Below, in pieces: positions 43,306-54,429 of a stretch of 64,000 nt of DNA. Source of the stretch: Blastomyces gilchristii SLH14081 (taxonomy: Eukaryota > Ascomycota > Eurotiomycetes > Onygenales > Ajellomycetaceae). The translations under genes and the position numbers were made by a program. Numbering within the stretch: the stretch's first letter is position 1; each line of letters starts with the position of its first letter. The notes below the pieces were generated by a model, which saw only the letters and a list, made by a program, of their open reading frames with translations, did not search any database and was not told the DNA's origin. The stretch lies in assembly GCF_000003855.2 (NCBI RefSeq), contig NW_003101665.1, positions 352,828 to 416,827 on the forward strand, in the 5' to 3' direction.

Positions 43306-43934
43306 GAGACTGTCACCCTGGCGATAACAGAGATTTGGCGAGCTGTAAGACCAAGACGGCGAGAACGGTGTGGGACACTGATGAGTATATGGAATCGATG
43401 ACGATACAACCAGGTCCGTAGGCTAGGGTAGGAGCTAATAAATTCTTGGTCAAAGCTCGAGGAAAGTTTGGGAGGCAAGAGGATTGTCGCAAAGCAAGTC
43501 TATTATCATTAGCATTTGACTCGCTTTGTTTTGGGTTGCCGCCATGCGTCAAAAAGAGAAAGGATCCGAGAGAACACATACAAAGAACAATAATGGGATT
43601 ATGCGACGCTACGTAGTAATAAGTGTCGAGTGCAGCCAGTCAGGTTTTAGATGAGTTTCTAGTCATAGTTGATGTATGCAGCATATCTCGACCCACCTCG
43701 AAACTCGTATAGACAGGAAACATGCGACGAAGCGTCTTCTTCGTGTTGACACCGGGTGATGGTCGTGGTGGTCGTCGTGGTGGTCGTCGTGGTCGTCGTC
43801 GTGGTCGTGAGTGCAGCTGCGACAGATACGAAATTCTACGTGCATGGCCAAACATTGTGCCGAATGCGGCGGCTAGTTTTCAGGAAGCAGAAAACTTGAC
43901 CTCGCTAAGTGCGCCACTTGACCTCGTTATGTAA
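43306..43934 (-). promoter_or_regulatory. Upstream region of the F-box/WD40 gene
   Basis: Balanced composition up to about 43930, then an abrupt change to AT-rich sequence. It includes the GTC/GTG minisatellite at 43760-43809. Open frames on both strands here are by-products of that repeat or lack support. Confidence 0.45.
43760..43809. repeat. GGTCGT/GGT minisatellite
   Basis: An irregular run of GGT, CGT and GGTCGT units (GGTCGTGGTGGTCGTCGTGG and similar). Not coding in any convincing frame. Confidence 0.85.
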
Positions 43935-44796
43935 GCTGACCTCACAAATGTGCTGCCTGACCTTGCTCAATACATCTTTTCTTATAATTTGAAATCACTC
44001 TCTTTCTTAATTATTTATCATCAATTCTATAATCAATTCTATAATTAATTTTTAATTGATTGTAAAATAATTCTTCTCTCATTATAACTTTTATATATGA
44101 AGAAGTCTTTACTAATTTTATTAATAATTAATTTAATAATGAAGTAAGTATTTATATAATTTACACTGAATTAATTATCAACTGATTTTCAATCAATTGT
44201 TAATTACTTAAATATACAGATTGAATTTATTTTTATTACTATAATTAATTAATAATTAATTCAGAATTAATTTAAAATCAATTTAAAATTAATTTAATAC
44301 TGAAATTATTCTTAAATATAATAATAAAGTAAGTATTTATATAATTTACACTGAATTGATTATCAACTGATTTTCAATCAATTATTAATTACTTAAATAT
44401 ATAGATTAAATCTATATTTATTACTATAATTAATTAATAATCAATTTAAAATCAATTGTAATATAATAGAACTGAAGTGATGACTAGTCAGTGATATTAT
44501 ATAAAGATAGTTATTCAAGAAGCTGTATAAGTGAGCTTAACTATCTTGCTTAAATAGTGAGCTCACGAGCTACAGAGTTATTGCAAGAATATCACAGATA
44601 TAATACTTAGTATACTAAGAAAATTGTATAAGAAATACAGTAACTCTTATATATATTTCAGTTTCTGAAAATGAATCACTGACTTCTTTAATGAGAAGTC
44701 AGCATCTAGCTATTCTATATAGATAATAAGTAAATACTCTTCTCTTATTTCATGAGTAAGAATAGCTGAAGTAAGATCTCAGCAGTATCTCACTAT
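43935..44796. other. Extremely AT-rich segment with tandem duplication
   Basis: Dominated by AATTAATT-type motifs. No coding frame. Contains the 185-bp tandem duplication listed separately. Confidence 0.5.
44135..44465. repeat. 185-bp tandem duplication
   Basis: AAGTAAGTATTTATATAATT occurs at 44142 and again at 44327, each followed by TACACTGAATT and TATCAACTGATTTTCAATC. The period is 185 bp. The second copy is incomplete at its right end. Confidence 0.8.
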
Positions 44797-44899
44797 TAGA
44801 CTGACTGATAGAACTATGAATTTCACATTTAATTTTATTTAATCTCATTTTATACATCTCTTAACATAAGTCTCATTAGAACTAAGTATTAAAAAAATC

Positions 44900-47640
44900 T
44901 GAAAATGAATCATTTCTGAGAGAAATGATGTGAAAAATAATCAGATTTAATACAAGAACAGTGAAATGAAAGTAATTTCTCAGAATAGACTGTGAAAGAT
45001 AATTATTCTTTCAAAATCAGAATAAGACTGAGACTGAAGATTAAATTCAGTCTCATTCAGTTTATTCAGTGATGACTTATATAATCAGAATTTGATAATA
45101 ATTATTAATAATACTTATAAAATAACTAAATACATTCTTATATAAGTTTATTCTTCACTTTCTTATACAAACTACACTTCTCTGATATACTATAATCAGA
45201 GATATTAAACTGTCTGATAATTTCATATTTTATAATTATAAGTCTCTTAATTATTTCTTCTTATAATTATCTCTGATAATAGTGATAAATATCTTAACTT
45301 GAGTTGAACTTTCACTTTATTCTCACTTCTATCAATGAAATTGTCAGAATATCATATATTATTAGTATAACAGTTAAATATATACTCTTAACAATTTTTT
45401 ATAACTCTAGAATTGATTTAATGTGTAAATTCATCAGATTATCTTGAAGATAGCAGTTAAATTCAGTTTTATAAGTATATAGTTTTATCTGATTTTCAGT
45501 TATAATCAATGTATACAAGTTCTGTTTCAAAGTTAGTGTTATAGTTCTATATAATATAAAGCGTTATCAAAGATTATTACTTACTAGAGAATTATATTTC
45601 ACTGTCTTTATATCTCTAATATCTGCTTATTCAAATCTCTGATAGTTAATATTATAATAGTCTTAGACTAATTTAATATATGAGTCTCATTTCTTCCCTA
45701 TTCAATCTTGAGAAGTATAGATATTAACTTAATAAAAGAGATCTAGTAGAGCTGCTACAGTATAGTACTCTATAAAAGATTATTCAGTTTTACTGTAATA
45801 ATATACTAGTTTATTTCTTACAGTAATAATAGCCTGTGCTATAGTATTCTCTCAGACTGAATTTCTTTTTAAGTGATTCAACTGCTTCTTAAGATGAGTA
45901 AATAAACTATTATACACTTATCAGACTGACTGCAGTATTAATATACAAGTGATTGAGACTGTCTTTATTATCTTATAAAACTGAAATAGTAAATCAATCA
46001 CATATTTCAACTAGACTGACCGCTGAGACCATGAATTTCACATTTGATCTCATTTAGTCTGGTCTCATACATTTCTTGATGTGAATCCCGCTGGGACTAG
46101 TCATTAAAAAAACATGCAAAGTAACTATATATGAGATCTTAAAATGAAACCATGACTTGAAAAAAATGAGAAAGTGATCTTATTTGATCTTATTTAGTTT
46201 CATTCTTGATATAAAGTTACTATTTTTAGACATTTTAAGGTTTTTTTAGACTATTTTTAATTTTTTAAAAAGTAACACTTTTTGATAACACTCAAATGAG
46301 ATTTAAAGTCATTTAAAGCAATAAAAATAATTTAAATTGAGAAGTGGAAATCATAGTCTCATTTGAAAAATGTAATAAGAGTAGACAGTAAGTCTCACTG
46401 AGACAGTATGAAACTACTATCTAATGTTAAAACCGTGTAATGGAATCAGTCGAATTGATAATAAGACTATCAAAAAATCTGACCCTGGTTTCAGACACAG
46501 TCACACAGTCAGTCTAATTTCAACTAAGTTCACTTTATATCAGAAAGTTTCAATATCTGAATCTTTTCTTAATCAGAGTATTACACTTAATAATTAATTA
46601 TCTGATACAATTGAAGAGTCTGAACAGTTATTTTATATATTAAACTTTACTGTGTTTTAACATTCTGTATCATATTTAGTGATGTGACTGATTTGTTTAT
46701 TTATTAAATATCATGAAATTATTATTATTATTTAGAGAAGATATAAATTACATTAGTAATGTTTTAAATCTGTGATATTTAAATTATTAGTCAATCTATT
46801 CAAAATTAACAGTAGTGTTATTAAAAAGCATTATTAAAAAGCAATATTAAAAAGTATTATTAAATAACATTATCTTTTATAAAGTGAATGTAAAAGTTAC
46901 TTGAGTAATTACTTTCATCTCATTCTCATTTCAAGAATCAGTCATCTTATTATTTATTATCTTAATATTAAGATTCTTTATCAGTGTTTGTATTATAAGT
47001 TGAATCATATAAGTAATACAGAGAATATAATCTTATTTATTATTTCAGAAATGCAAAGTTAATTTTTGCTTCAAGCTCTTCATTATAGTATAGTTATTTA
47101 CAGTATTATCAGTTGTAATTATAAGAAGACTGAGACTAATATCTTAATAATCATTTTTAATCACTATCATTAATATCTCTGCTATATAATTCTCAGTATG
47201 ACTACTGATCAATGATTCAAATTTGATTAATATCTCTTAATAAGTTCAGTTCTTATCAATGTAATAATATATAACTCTTATAAATGTAAGATTATTTATA
47301 CTAGTTTATACATTCATTATAAGAGACACTCTTTGATGATTCTTCAACTCTGATTCTAGATATTATATATTAACTTTGTAGTGTGTCTCAAGATTGAACT
47401 AAAGATATAATTGATGTGAAATATAAAGATTTGAATTAAGCATTTGAAGAAGTGTTCAGAATTCAGAATTTTCAATTAATTGAAGAGAAAGATTTAGAGA
47501 TATATATATACAAAGTAATTATTCACAGAAGTTATCAGATAAGAGTTATGAAATCAGAGTACTAATATATAATTATTTTTGCATAATTTTCTTTAAATTA
47601 GAAAGTTAGTATTATTAACAATTATTATCTGATAGAGTAA
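44900..47640 (-). pseudogene. hAT transposase relic
   Basis: On the minus strand near 47400-46950 the frame reads as a decayed hAT core: a DAWTS-like MNVxTS site, VIYYYID, FESLISSHTENYIAEIL (family GSHTGENLA), then TTDNTVNNYTIM (family TDNASNNDTM) and CITYMIQLIIQTL (family CLAHVIQLAL). Further on, near 45.95-45.6 kb, come FTHLKKQLNHL, IAQAIITVRNKL, YYSKTE, YYTVAALLDLFY (family VLDPRYKL) and DSYIKLV. This order is that of hAT transposases. At least one acidic catalytic residue appears lost by decay. The N-terminal part lies beyond the gypsy insertion at 53.4-54.1 kb. MITE copy 6 interrupts it. Confidence 0.75.
46012..46516 (-). mobile_element. MITE copy 6, inside the hAT relic
   Basis: 505 bp, plus strand TAGACTGACCGC to CAGTCAGTCTA, flanked by perfect ATTTCAAC duplications (46004-46011 and 46517-46524). 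Minus orientation relative to copy 1. It inserted in its probable parent family. Confidence 0.95.
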
Positions 47641-47652
47641 CTTATCAGTCTA

Positions 47653-47959
47653 TGTAAGAGGCCTACACCGAATAGATCGGTATAATAAATAGAACTTATA
47701 TAACAAAGAGAAAAATGTTAGAGAAGGAAAGAAAGAGAAAGTGTGAGAATCAGCAATTGAAGTGAATATTAATACACATATGTGATGATGTACACAGTGA
47801 AGCTTCAGAGTGAAAGAATCTATACATGTTTGTAGCAGCTGAGAATCAGTGATTGAGAATGACTGAGAATCAGAGTGTATGTATTCAAGAATGAAGTGAT
47901 TGAAATCTGTGAAGTGTAATGAAATAGTCTATATCATTGATCAGATGCAGTCTGTCACA
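47653..47959 (-). repeat. 3' LTR, gypsy family B
   Basis: 307 bp; minus strand TGTGACAGACTGC...GGCCTCTTACA. AACATTTTTCT (complement at 47709-47719) lies 67 nt from the LTR end and matches the primer site of the element. Confidence 0.95.
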
Positions 47960-47999
47960 TTAGTTCTCTTCTTTTCAGAAGCAGTTCTCATCAGTCAAG

Positions 48000-50900
48000 A
48001 ACTGCTGTTTCAGATAATGCAGAACTCAGAGTTCAGGTCAGACAATTATACCTGACTCATTTTATAAGATATTATCAGCTGCAGCTGTGAGATCTCTCAT
48101 TGAGAATATTCTCAATCTCTCACTCAAGCTCATTATCTTCTTCTATAATGCCTGACAGCTGTCAGTCAGAAGTCAGTTAAGAAGAGAACAGATCAGTGAT
48201 AGCACAGCAGAGCAAGCTTGTGTGAAAGATATCATGAATTTCTGATAATATGTCAAGACAGTAGTTGTGACTATCTAGAACTTCTATCACTTTATACTTT
48301 GTATAATAGTAATTCAGTGTGTAGAATGAGTGTATAATTCATATATTCTTAAGATTCAATTATATCAGATCTTCTATCTTATATTATTCAGTGAGATCTT
48401 GATAAACATTGATTCAATCTTCTTAATTCTGTTTAGTACTTGTCATGAAGGCTTCTGCTCAATCACAGGTGTCTCAGAGTTTCATTACTATATTATCAGT
48501 GATCTGAATTAAACTGTGAGAGTTCAGTGTGAACTGTGTGATCTCTAGAAGATTCAACACTTTCATATGATAATCATGTATAAGAAAGAACAGGCTTACA
48601 CCTATTAAGACAGTATCTCAATCATTGATAGTGATCTCTGCATGTAGAAGAAGATTATGTCAATCATCTTATAAGTGATTGCAGAACTTATGAAAATAAT
48701 TTTTACAGTCTGAATTATTTATTCTGATGTATTATCAGTCTCAGAGTGATAGATAGTTGATAAATAATATATAATCTTAAGAACTTGACAGATTCTTGTT
48801 CAGAGAATGCTTATAAATTGACAGTCTTAATCTGATACTATAGATCTTGACAATTCATATATTTAATAGAATGAGCTTCTTAGAAAAGCTTCAGCAACTT
48901 GTTCAGCATTTATCTTATCACAGAGTTTCAATATTACATTCTTACTTAATCAGTTCACAATGATCATAATATTTCTACAGCTCTTACTCTCAGAGAGATC
49001 AATAGTGAAGTTAATTATTATATTTTATCAGATTCTATCAGAGATATTAAGTGATTTCAGCAGGTCTTTTCTATAATTCTTTCATGAGATGACAGAGAAA
49101 TAACAGTTATAGTTTCAGATAAAATATCTGATACTGTTTAATATCTCAGATCAGTAGAACTTCTGAGAGATTATTTAATATAGTTATTTACAACCTGAAT
49201 AATCAGTCATATATAAATCATGCATCTCTTGCATTATCTGAGTGTATAAGGGTTTGAAGTGAGAGACTCAATATTATTTATAAAACTGTAGAGTGTTATT
49301 GTCATCAATTAAGCATTCTGAGATGTCAGTTCTTATATATAGTTCTGAGAATAATCAGAGTACTTCTTGATGTACTGCTTCAGTAAGTGCTTAAAGAAGT
49401 TCATTAGTTTGAGCTGTTACATGCCATAATTCATTCAGTGTAGGTTTGAGAGAAGTTGAGATATCAGTGTCAGTGTCAATGTTGATATTAATAATAGTTT
49501 TAAGAGAAGATGTTCTAATCAGAGAAGTATATATAGTGTCATGAGTTATTTCATCTTGATCAACTAATATCTTCAGATCTAGAAGCTGATGTTCTCAGTT
49601 CATTCAACAGGTGTTTATTACATTGAAAGGCATATCTTACTCTTATTATGAGAGAGTATCTATTATCAAGTTCTGACTGCTGAGATGATAGTGTATTGTA
49701 AAATGAAAGCAGCTTAAGAACTCAGATCATCATATCTATTATTCAGTGAGTTTATAGATAGTTATAAAGTACTTAAGATTCTTATGATCTATGATTATTT
49801 CAAATTCAGAGACACTTTAAAGTTCAGAGTCTTATTCTTCTAGACAGTGTATAATTGTAAGAAGTTTCTTATTATAGATCTCATAGTTGCATTCAGCAGG
49901 ACTCAGTTTCTTAGATATAAAGATACATGATTATAAGACATCTTCATTATTATATTGCAATATAGCTCTCTCTATAACATAGTCAGAGAAGTCAGCTTCA
50001 ACAACTATTTCACAATCAGAGTTAAATATTATTAGAAGAGAGATATTGATGAATATTTTCTTTATCTGTATGAATACAGCTTCAGTATTCACTAATCACT
50101 GAAATACTGAGTTCTTTCTGATGAGTTCTGTAAGTGATCTCATAATATCTGAGAAGTTTTGTATAAATTATCAGTAGAAGTTAGTAAATCTGATGAAGCT
50201 TTGTACATCTTTCACAGTATATGAAGCTTTTCATTCAAGAATAGCAGAGACTTTCTCAGAATTCATTCAAATTCTCTTGCCAGCTTCTATGATAAAACCT
50301 AGATATTTGATACTCTTGACTTTGAAGTCATACTTGTCAATATCTATTAATAGTTCTACTTCTTGTAATTGTTGTAATACTCTTCATATGTATTCTTGAT
50401 ATTCTTTTCTGAACTCATCAGTGAAGATGAGAATGTCATTGAAATATATAGATACAAATTTATCAAGGAAATTCTGAAGTGCTTAGTTAATATACTTCTG
50501 AAATATACTGAGAACATTGATCAGTTCAAAGAGTGCAACTATTCATTCAAAAAGATTATAATATGTTTAAAATGCTGTAAGTCATTCATCTTCTTCAGTG
50601 ATACAGATTTTATGAAATGCAGTGATGATATCTAGTTTTATAAATCATTGAGCTTGTTCAATGTGAGCTAGAGTTTTATTGATAAGAGATAAAGAATAGC
50701 AGTTCTTCTTGATTAATCTGTTCAATTCTTGATAGTTCACACAGAATCAGAGTTCTTCATCTGATTTCTTTGTAAAGAGAATAGAAGCTGCAGTGAAAGA
50801 GTTACTAATATATATGAATTTCTTATTCAACAGATCATTGAGTGTCTTCTGAAGAAGAAGAAGATCATCTTGAGACATGTTATAAAGAAGGCCTTATGAT

Positions 50901-52900
50901 GACTTAAGATTTTTATTATTCTTCTTTTCTGACTTGATACTGTGATCTACTTCTGAGCCTTGTAAGAGAGATATATTCATAGAGTTATCTTGTTAAAAGA
51001 CATCTAGATATTTGTGATATTGTTAAGAGAGTTTTATATGAGAATCTGTTATTGTAATATGAGATAACTTTTCTAAAGTCTTTTTAATATTGATCAGACT
51101 GATGAAATAAATTAATACATGATTCTGCTATCAGTGATTCTTTCAGTGACTTCTTTTTCTGAGTATTTTATAGATATTGACAGAGATCTGTGTCAGATTC
51201 ATAGTCTTGTGAATGTCATTCTCATGAACTCTATCATTATTAGAGAATATTAAACTCCTGTTTCAAGCATTCAATAAGATGCCTTGTTCAGATAGTCAGA
51301 TAAGTTCTAACATAAAATTATAATCAAGATTATCAACTTTATATACATAGATGTCTTCACACTGATGTTCTCTGACATCTATGTTTAGTTTCATCATGTA
51401 ACAGATGCAAACATCTTTTGAATTATCAAATTCTGTAAGAAGTCAGGGTTTTGATAAGAGAATATACTGAAGATTATGATGTCTTACAGCTGAAGATTTA
51501 ATCATTGTATAGTGATATAGACTGCTGTCTATCATGACTTTCATATTATATATATTATTAATCACAGTAGATACAAGAATCACATTCATTGTCATTTTCT
51601 CTTCAAATTATTGTTATTCAATGTCTTCAAGCTTCTGTTTATGAATTTGAATAGAAGCTAATCTTTTCCCTGTTTCATCAGAGTATTCTTGTAGTTATCT
51701 TTCAAATCTTTCTTCACTGCAATGTGATTGATGTGGACAGACACTGATTCATTCTTTGAATGAGAAGGCACTGATCTTTCTCTTGATTGAGAAGGTATAT
51801 AGGTCAATTGACAGTTGAAAGTGATATGTTCTGATCAGTTATAGTTGATATATACTTCATATTGACATCAATCAGCAACTTCTTCAGAAGTGATCCCAGG
51901 AACTTAGAAGTCTGTTTGAACAGCAGAAACTCTTGCTTATGTATAGACATTTGAGTTTACTCAATTCATAACATCTGCATCACTATTATTCTTCAGCACA
52001 AGATGTGTGAGTGACTGAGTTATTTCTCAGTGCAGATATGTGAGTGTAATGTCTTCTGTCACTGTTCTGTATGCTCTTGAGCTTGATAAGATGATCATTC
52101 AATGTTCAGAGCTGTGTGTAGAAATCTTCATAAGTCTGCTCTTTGTCTACACTTACAAGAGTCTGTAAGAGTTCAAAAGTTAATGTCTTCTTAAGCATGC
52201 TAATCTTCATTCAATTCTCTCAAGATTGATCACCTGCTTCCAGAATCTTGATGTTGAAGTTAGGAATGAATATTGTAAGAGAAGTGTTTCTCTGTCAGAT
52301 ACTCTGTAATCAATTTAATACTTTCTGTTACATAGCAGTATTTCAGAACAGAACATCAAGATATTTGATGATATTATCAGATATTCACAACACTGGTTCA
52401 CATGCTTTCATTCATGAATGAAACTTCTGTTTCATGTGATGTTTCAATTATTCATTAATATATCAATCTTGATTGATTAGTGAACTGATGACATCTTCAT
52501 TCATACTCAGTTTCATGAGCATTTTCATTCTTCATGATGAGTAGAGAGTGAGATCAGAAGTATTAAAATATACAGAAGTATCTAAGTGTTCTTTCAGCAC
52601 TTTTATATTTAATTCTGTAAATGCTGGAATTGCATGAGTTTCTTATTGAGTTAATTATTGAATTTTCTCATATTGAAGTTGTTGAGTTGCATGCATATCA
52701 GCTATCTGTTGCTGTTATAATTTCATCATTGCTCAGAGTCACTGTAATATCACTTCTATACTTATGTTCAAGAGTTCTTCTATATTATTATTAGACATGT
52801 TGTTCATTGAGTGTATAATATCTATGAAATCTTGAAGAAGTGTAATTGTATGAATATCTCATATATCTGAGTGTCAGAACTCTTGAGTCTTTCACTGACA
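48000..52900 (-). pseudogene. Gypsy B gag-pol relic
   Basis: RT is clearest on the minus strand at about 50.75-50.25 kb: FCVNYQELNRLIKKN (family FCVDYRGLN.IT.KN), FIKLDIITAFHKICI, then VSIYFNDILIFTDE where the family has YIDDILIYSD (first Asp replaced by Asn), and VKSIKYLGFIIEAGKRI. Upstream are protease/linker sequence and a knuckle HITFNC preceded by a CxxC-like pair near 51.85 kb. Downstream RNase H and integrase are heavily decayed. Trp codons appear mostly as TGA. Confidence 0.82.
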
Positions 52901-53086
52901 TTCTCTTTGTAAGATCTTATTATAAGACTAGAGTGACTGATGAGCAAGCTTCTATCTGAGAACTTGATATCTGCTTAACTGTTTCTCTTTCTTATATATT
53001 GTTACATGTTCAGATATCTCTCAATGAATAATTGTTTCTAATGAGAAGATGATGTGTGAATAATCATTTCTAATAAGAAGATGATG

Positions 53087-53097
53087 AACATTTTTCT
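53087..53097 (-). other. Putative self-priming primer-binding site, gypsy B
   Basis: On the minus strand AGAAAAATGTT begins two bases after the 5' LTR end. It is the exact reverse complement of AACATTTTTCT, which lies in the LTR (at 47709-47719 on the complementary strand, and at 54361-54371 in another copy). An 11-base match agrees with the 11-base self-primer of Tf1. Confidence 0.68.
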
Positions 53098-53099
53098 AG

Positions 53100-53406
53100 T
53101 GTAAGAGACCTATACTGAATAGATTGATATAATAAATAGAACTTATATAACAAAGAGAAAAACATTAGAGAAGAAAAGAAAGAGAAAGTGTGGAAATTAG
53201 TGATTAAAGTGAATATTTATACATGTATGTGATGGTATATGCAGTGAAGCTTCAGGGCAGAAGAATCTATACGCATTCATAGCAGCCGAGAATCAGTGAT
53301 CAAGAATGGCTAAGAATCAGAGCATACGCGTTCAAGAATGAAGTGGTTGAAATCTGTGAAGTGTAACGGAATAGTCTATATCATTGATCGGACGCAGCCC
53401 GCCACA
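53100..53406 (-). repeat. 5' LTR, gypsy family B
   Basis: 307 bp; minus strand TGTGGCGGGCTGCGTCC to GGTCTCTTACA. The outer 130 bp are relatively GC-rich. The self-priming motif reads AATGTTTTTCT here, i.e. decayed. Confidence 0.95.
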
Positions 53407-54109
53407 GTCTCGTAGTAATTTTCTGATTATTTTTCTTTTATTATCTGCATTCTGATAACTTCAGATATTAGAAAATTTTATCAGAGTTATAATCAGTTTA
53501 TAATAAATATTTCTGAATGAAGTTGTAGTAATTATAGTAGAGAGATAACTCTTCAGTAATCTATAATATAATCTGTTGATAATTATTTCATAGTTCATCT
53601 CAATGTTTGTATTGACGTGTTCCCTATTTCATGACCTGAAATCAGATGTGAAGAATGAAGTAATTATTTATTATAATTGAAAGAAAGTATTCTGTGTTGA
53701 ATTATAAACAACATAGACTTTGTAATTCATAGTGATTTCTTAAACAGTTTATAAATCTTCAATAGAAGTTAAAGAAGTGAAAGAAGTGAATTCAGAAGAT
53801 ATAATAAAGATTTAAGAAAGATAATAATTTATTTTTAATAAAGATAATAACTGATCACTGATATGTATAAGAAGAATTATTATAAGAGAAAATAATCTTC
53901 TTTGTTAACTTAGTTATACTTTTAATACTAACTCAGATTGAATATCATTAATGTATAAAAGTAAATAAATAGTCTTGATTAATCTCTGTCATATTTCTTG
54001 AAATATATTAATATTGTGAAAGAGAGTGTTATTAAATTATGTTATCAGATAATATTATTAAAAATATATTAATATTATAAATATCAATGTTGAAAAAATG
54101 TTAACACTT
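53407..54109 (-). pseudogene. hAT relic, N-terminal block
   Basis: Readable on the minus strand with stops. Its complement is nearly repeated, in opposite orientation, at 63457-64000, including AATATATTTCAAGAAATAT, TTACTTTTATA and the TTACAAAGTCTAT block. That second copy supports a dispersed hAT family. It ends at the gypsy LTR starting at 54110. Confidence 0.65.
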
Positions 54110-54429
54110 TGTGACGGGCTGCGCCTGATTAATTATATAGACTATTCTGTTACACTTCACAGATTTCTACCGCTCTGATTCTCGGTCGCTAATTCTCAGC
54201 TGAAAACTTACAGAATTTCTATTCTTTCACCTCGAAGCTTCACTGTGTATGAAAATCCCTATTCTTCTGCTCTGAAGTTCCACTGTGTATGTCATCACAT
54301 ATGCATATAAATATTCACTTCAATCACTGATTCTCACACTTTCTCTTTCTTTTCTTCTCTAACATTTTTCTCTTTGTTATATAAGACCTATATATACTAT
54401 ATTAATCTATTTGATATAGGTCTCTTATA
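54110..54429 (+). repeat. LTR of gypsy family B (copy C)
   Basis: 320 bp, TGTGACGGGCTGCGCC to GGTCTCTTATA. It carries a short internal near-duplication (two GAAG-TTCxACTGTGTATG blocks around 54235 and 54277). AACATTTTTCT at 54361-54371 is intact; the primer site after the LTR (54432-54442) has one G-to-A change. Confidence 0.92.

Larger units (their letters stand above)
47653..53406 (-). mobile_element. Ty3/gypsy family B, complete element with two 307-bp LTRs, inactivated
   Basis: On the minus strand: 5' LTR 53406-53100, gag with a CCHC-like knuckle near 51.85 kb, protease, RT, RNase H, integrase, then 3' LTR 47959-47653. Both LTRs are 307 bp. The flanks are GTCTA (47648-47652) and GTCTC (53407-53411), a 5-bp duplication with one mismatch; the interrupted sequence on both sides is hAT. 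A purine-rich segment precedes the 3' LTR (AAAAGAAGAGAAC). The total of 5754 bp is normal for a gypsy element. Stops throughout gag and pol. The outer LTR end at 53.3-53.4 kb keeps more CG/CC than the interior. Confidence 0.93.
44797..54109 (-). mobile_element. hAT DNA transposon relic, split by a MITE and by gypsy B
   Basis: Minus-strand hAT sequence is present in three blocks: 54109-53407, 47652-46525 and 46011-44797. The insertions between them are a family-B gypsy (47653-53406) and MITE copy 6 (46012-46516). The right end starts TAGACTGACTGATAG at 44797, and its first ~100 bp follow the MITE terminus before diverging. This points to the hAT element as the MITE source. The 5' terminus is not seen, since another gypsy LTR begins at 54110. 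The expected 8-bp flank at 44789-44796 (CTCACTAT) has no visible partner for that reason. Inactive: many stops. Confidence 0.75.

Noticed and set aside
43640..43934. Arg/Gly- or Asp/His-rich proteins across the GTC/GTG repeat
   Set aside because: Long open frames appear in several phases on both strands because of the triplet repeat; no start context, conservation or splice support.
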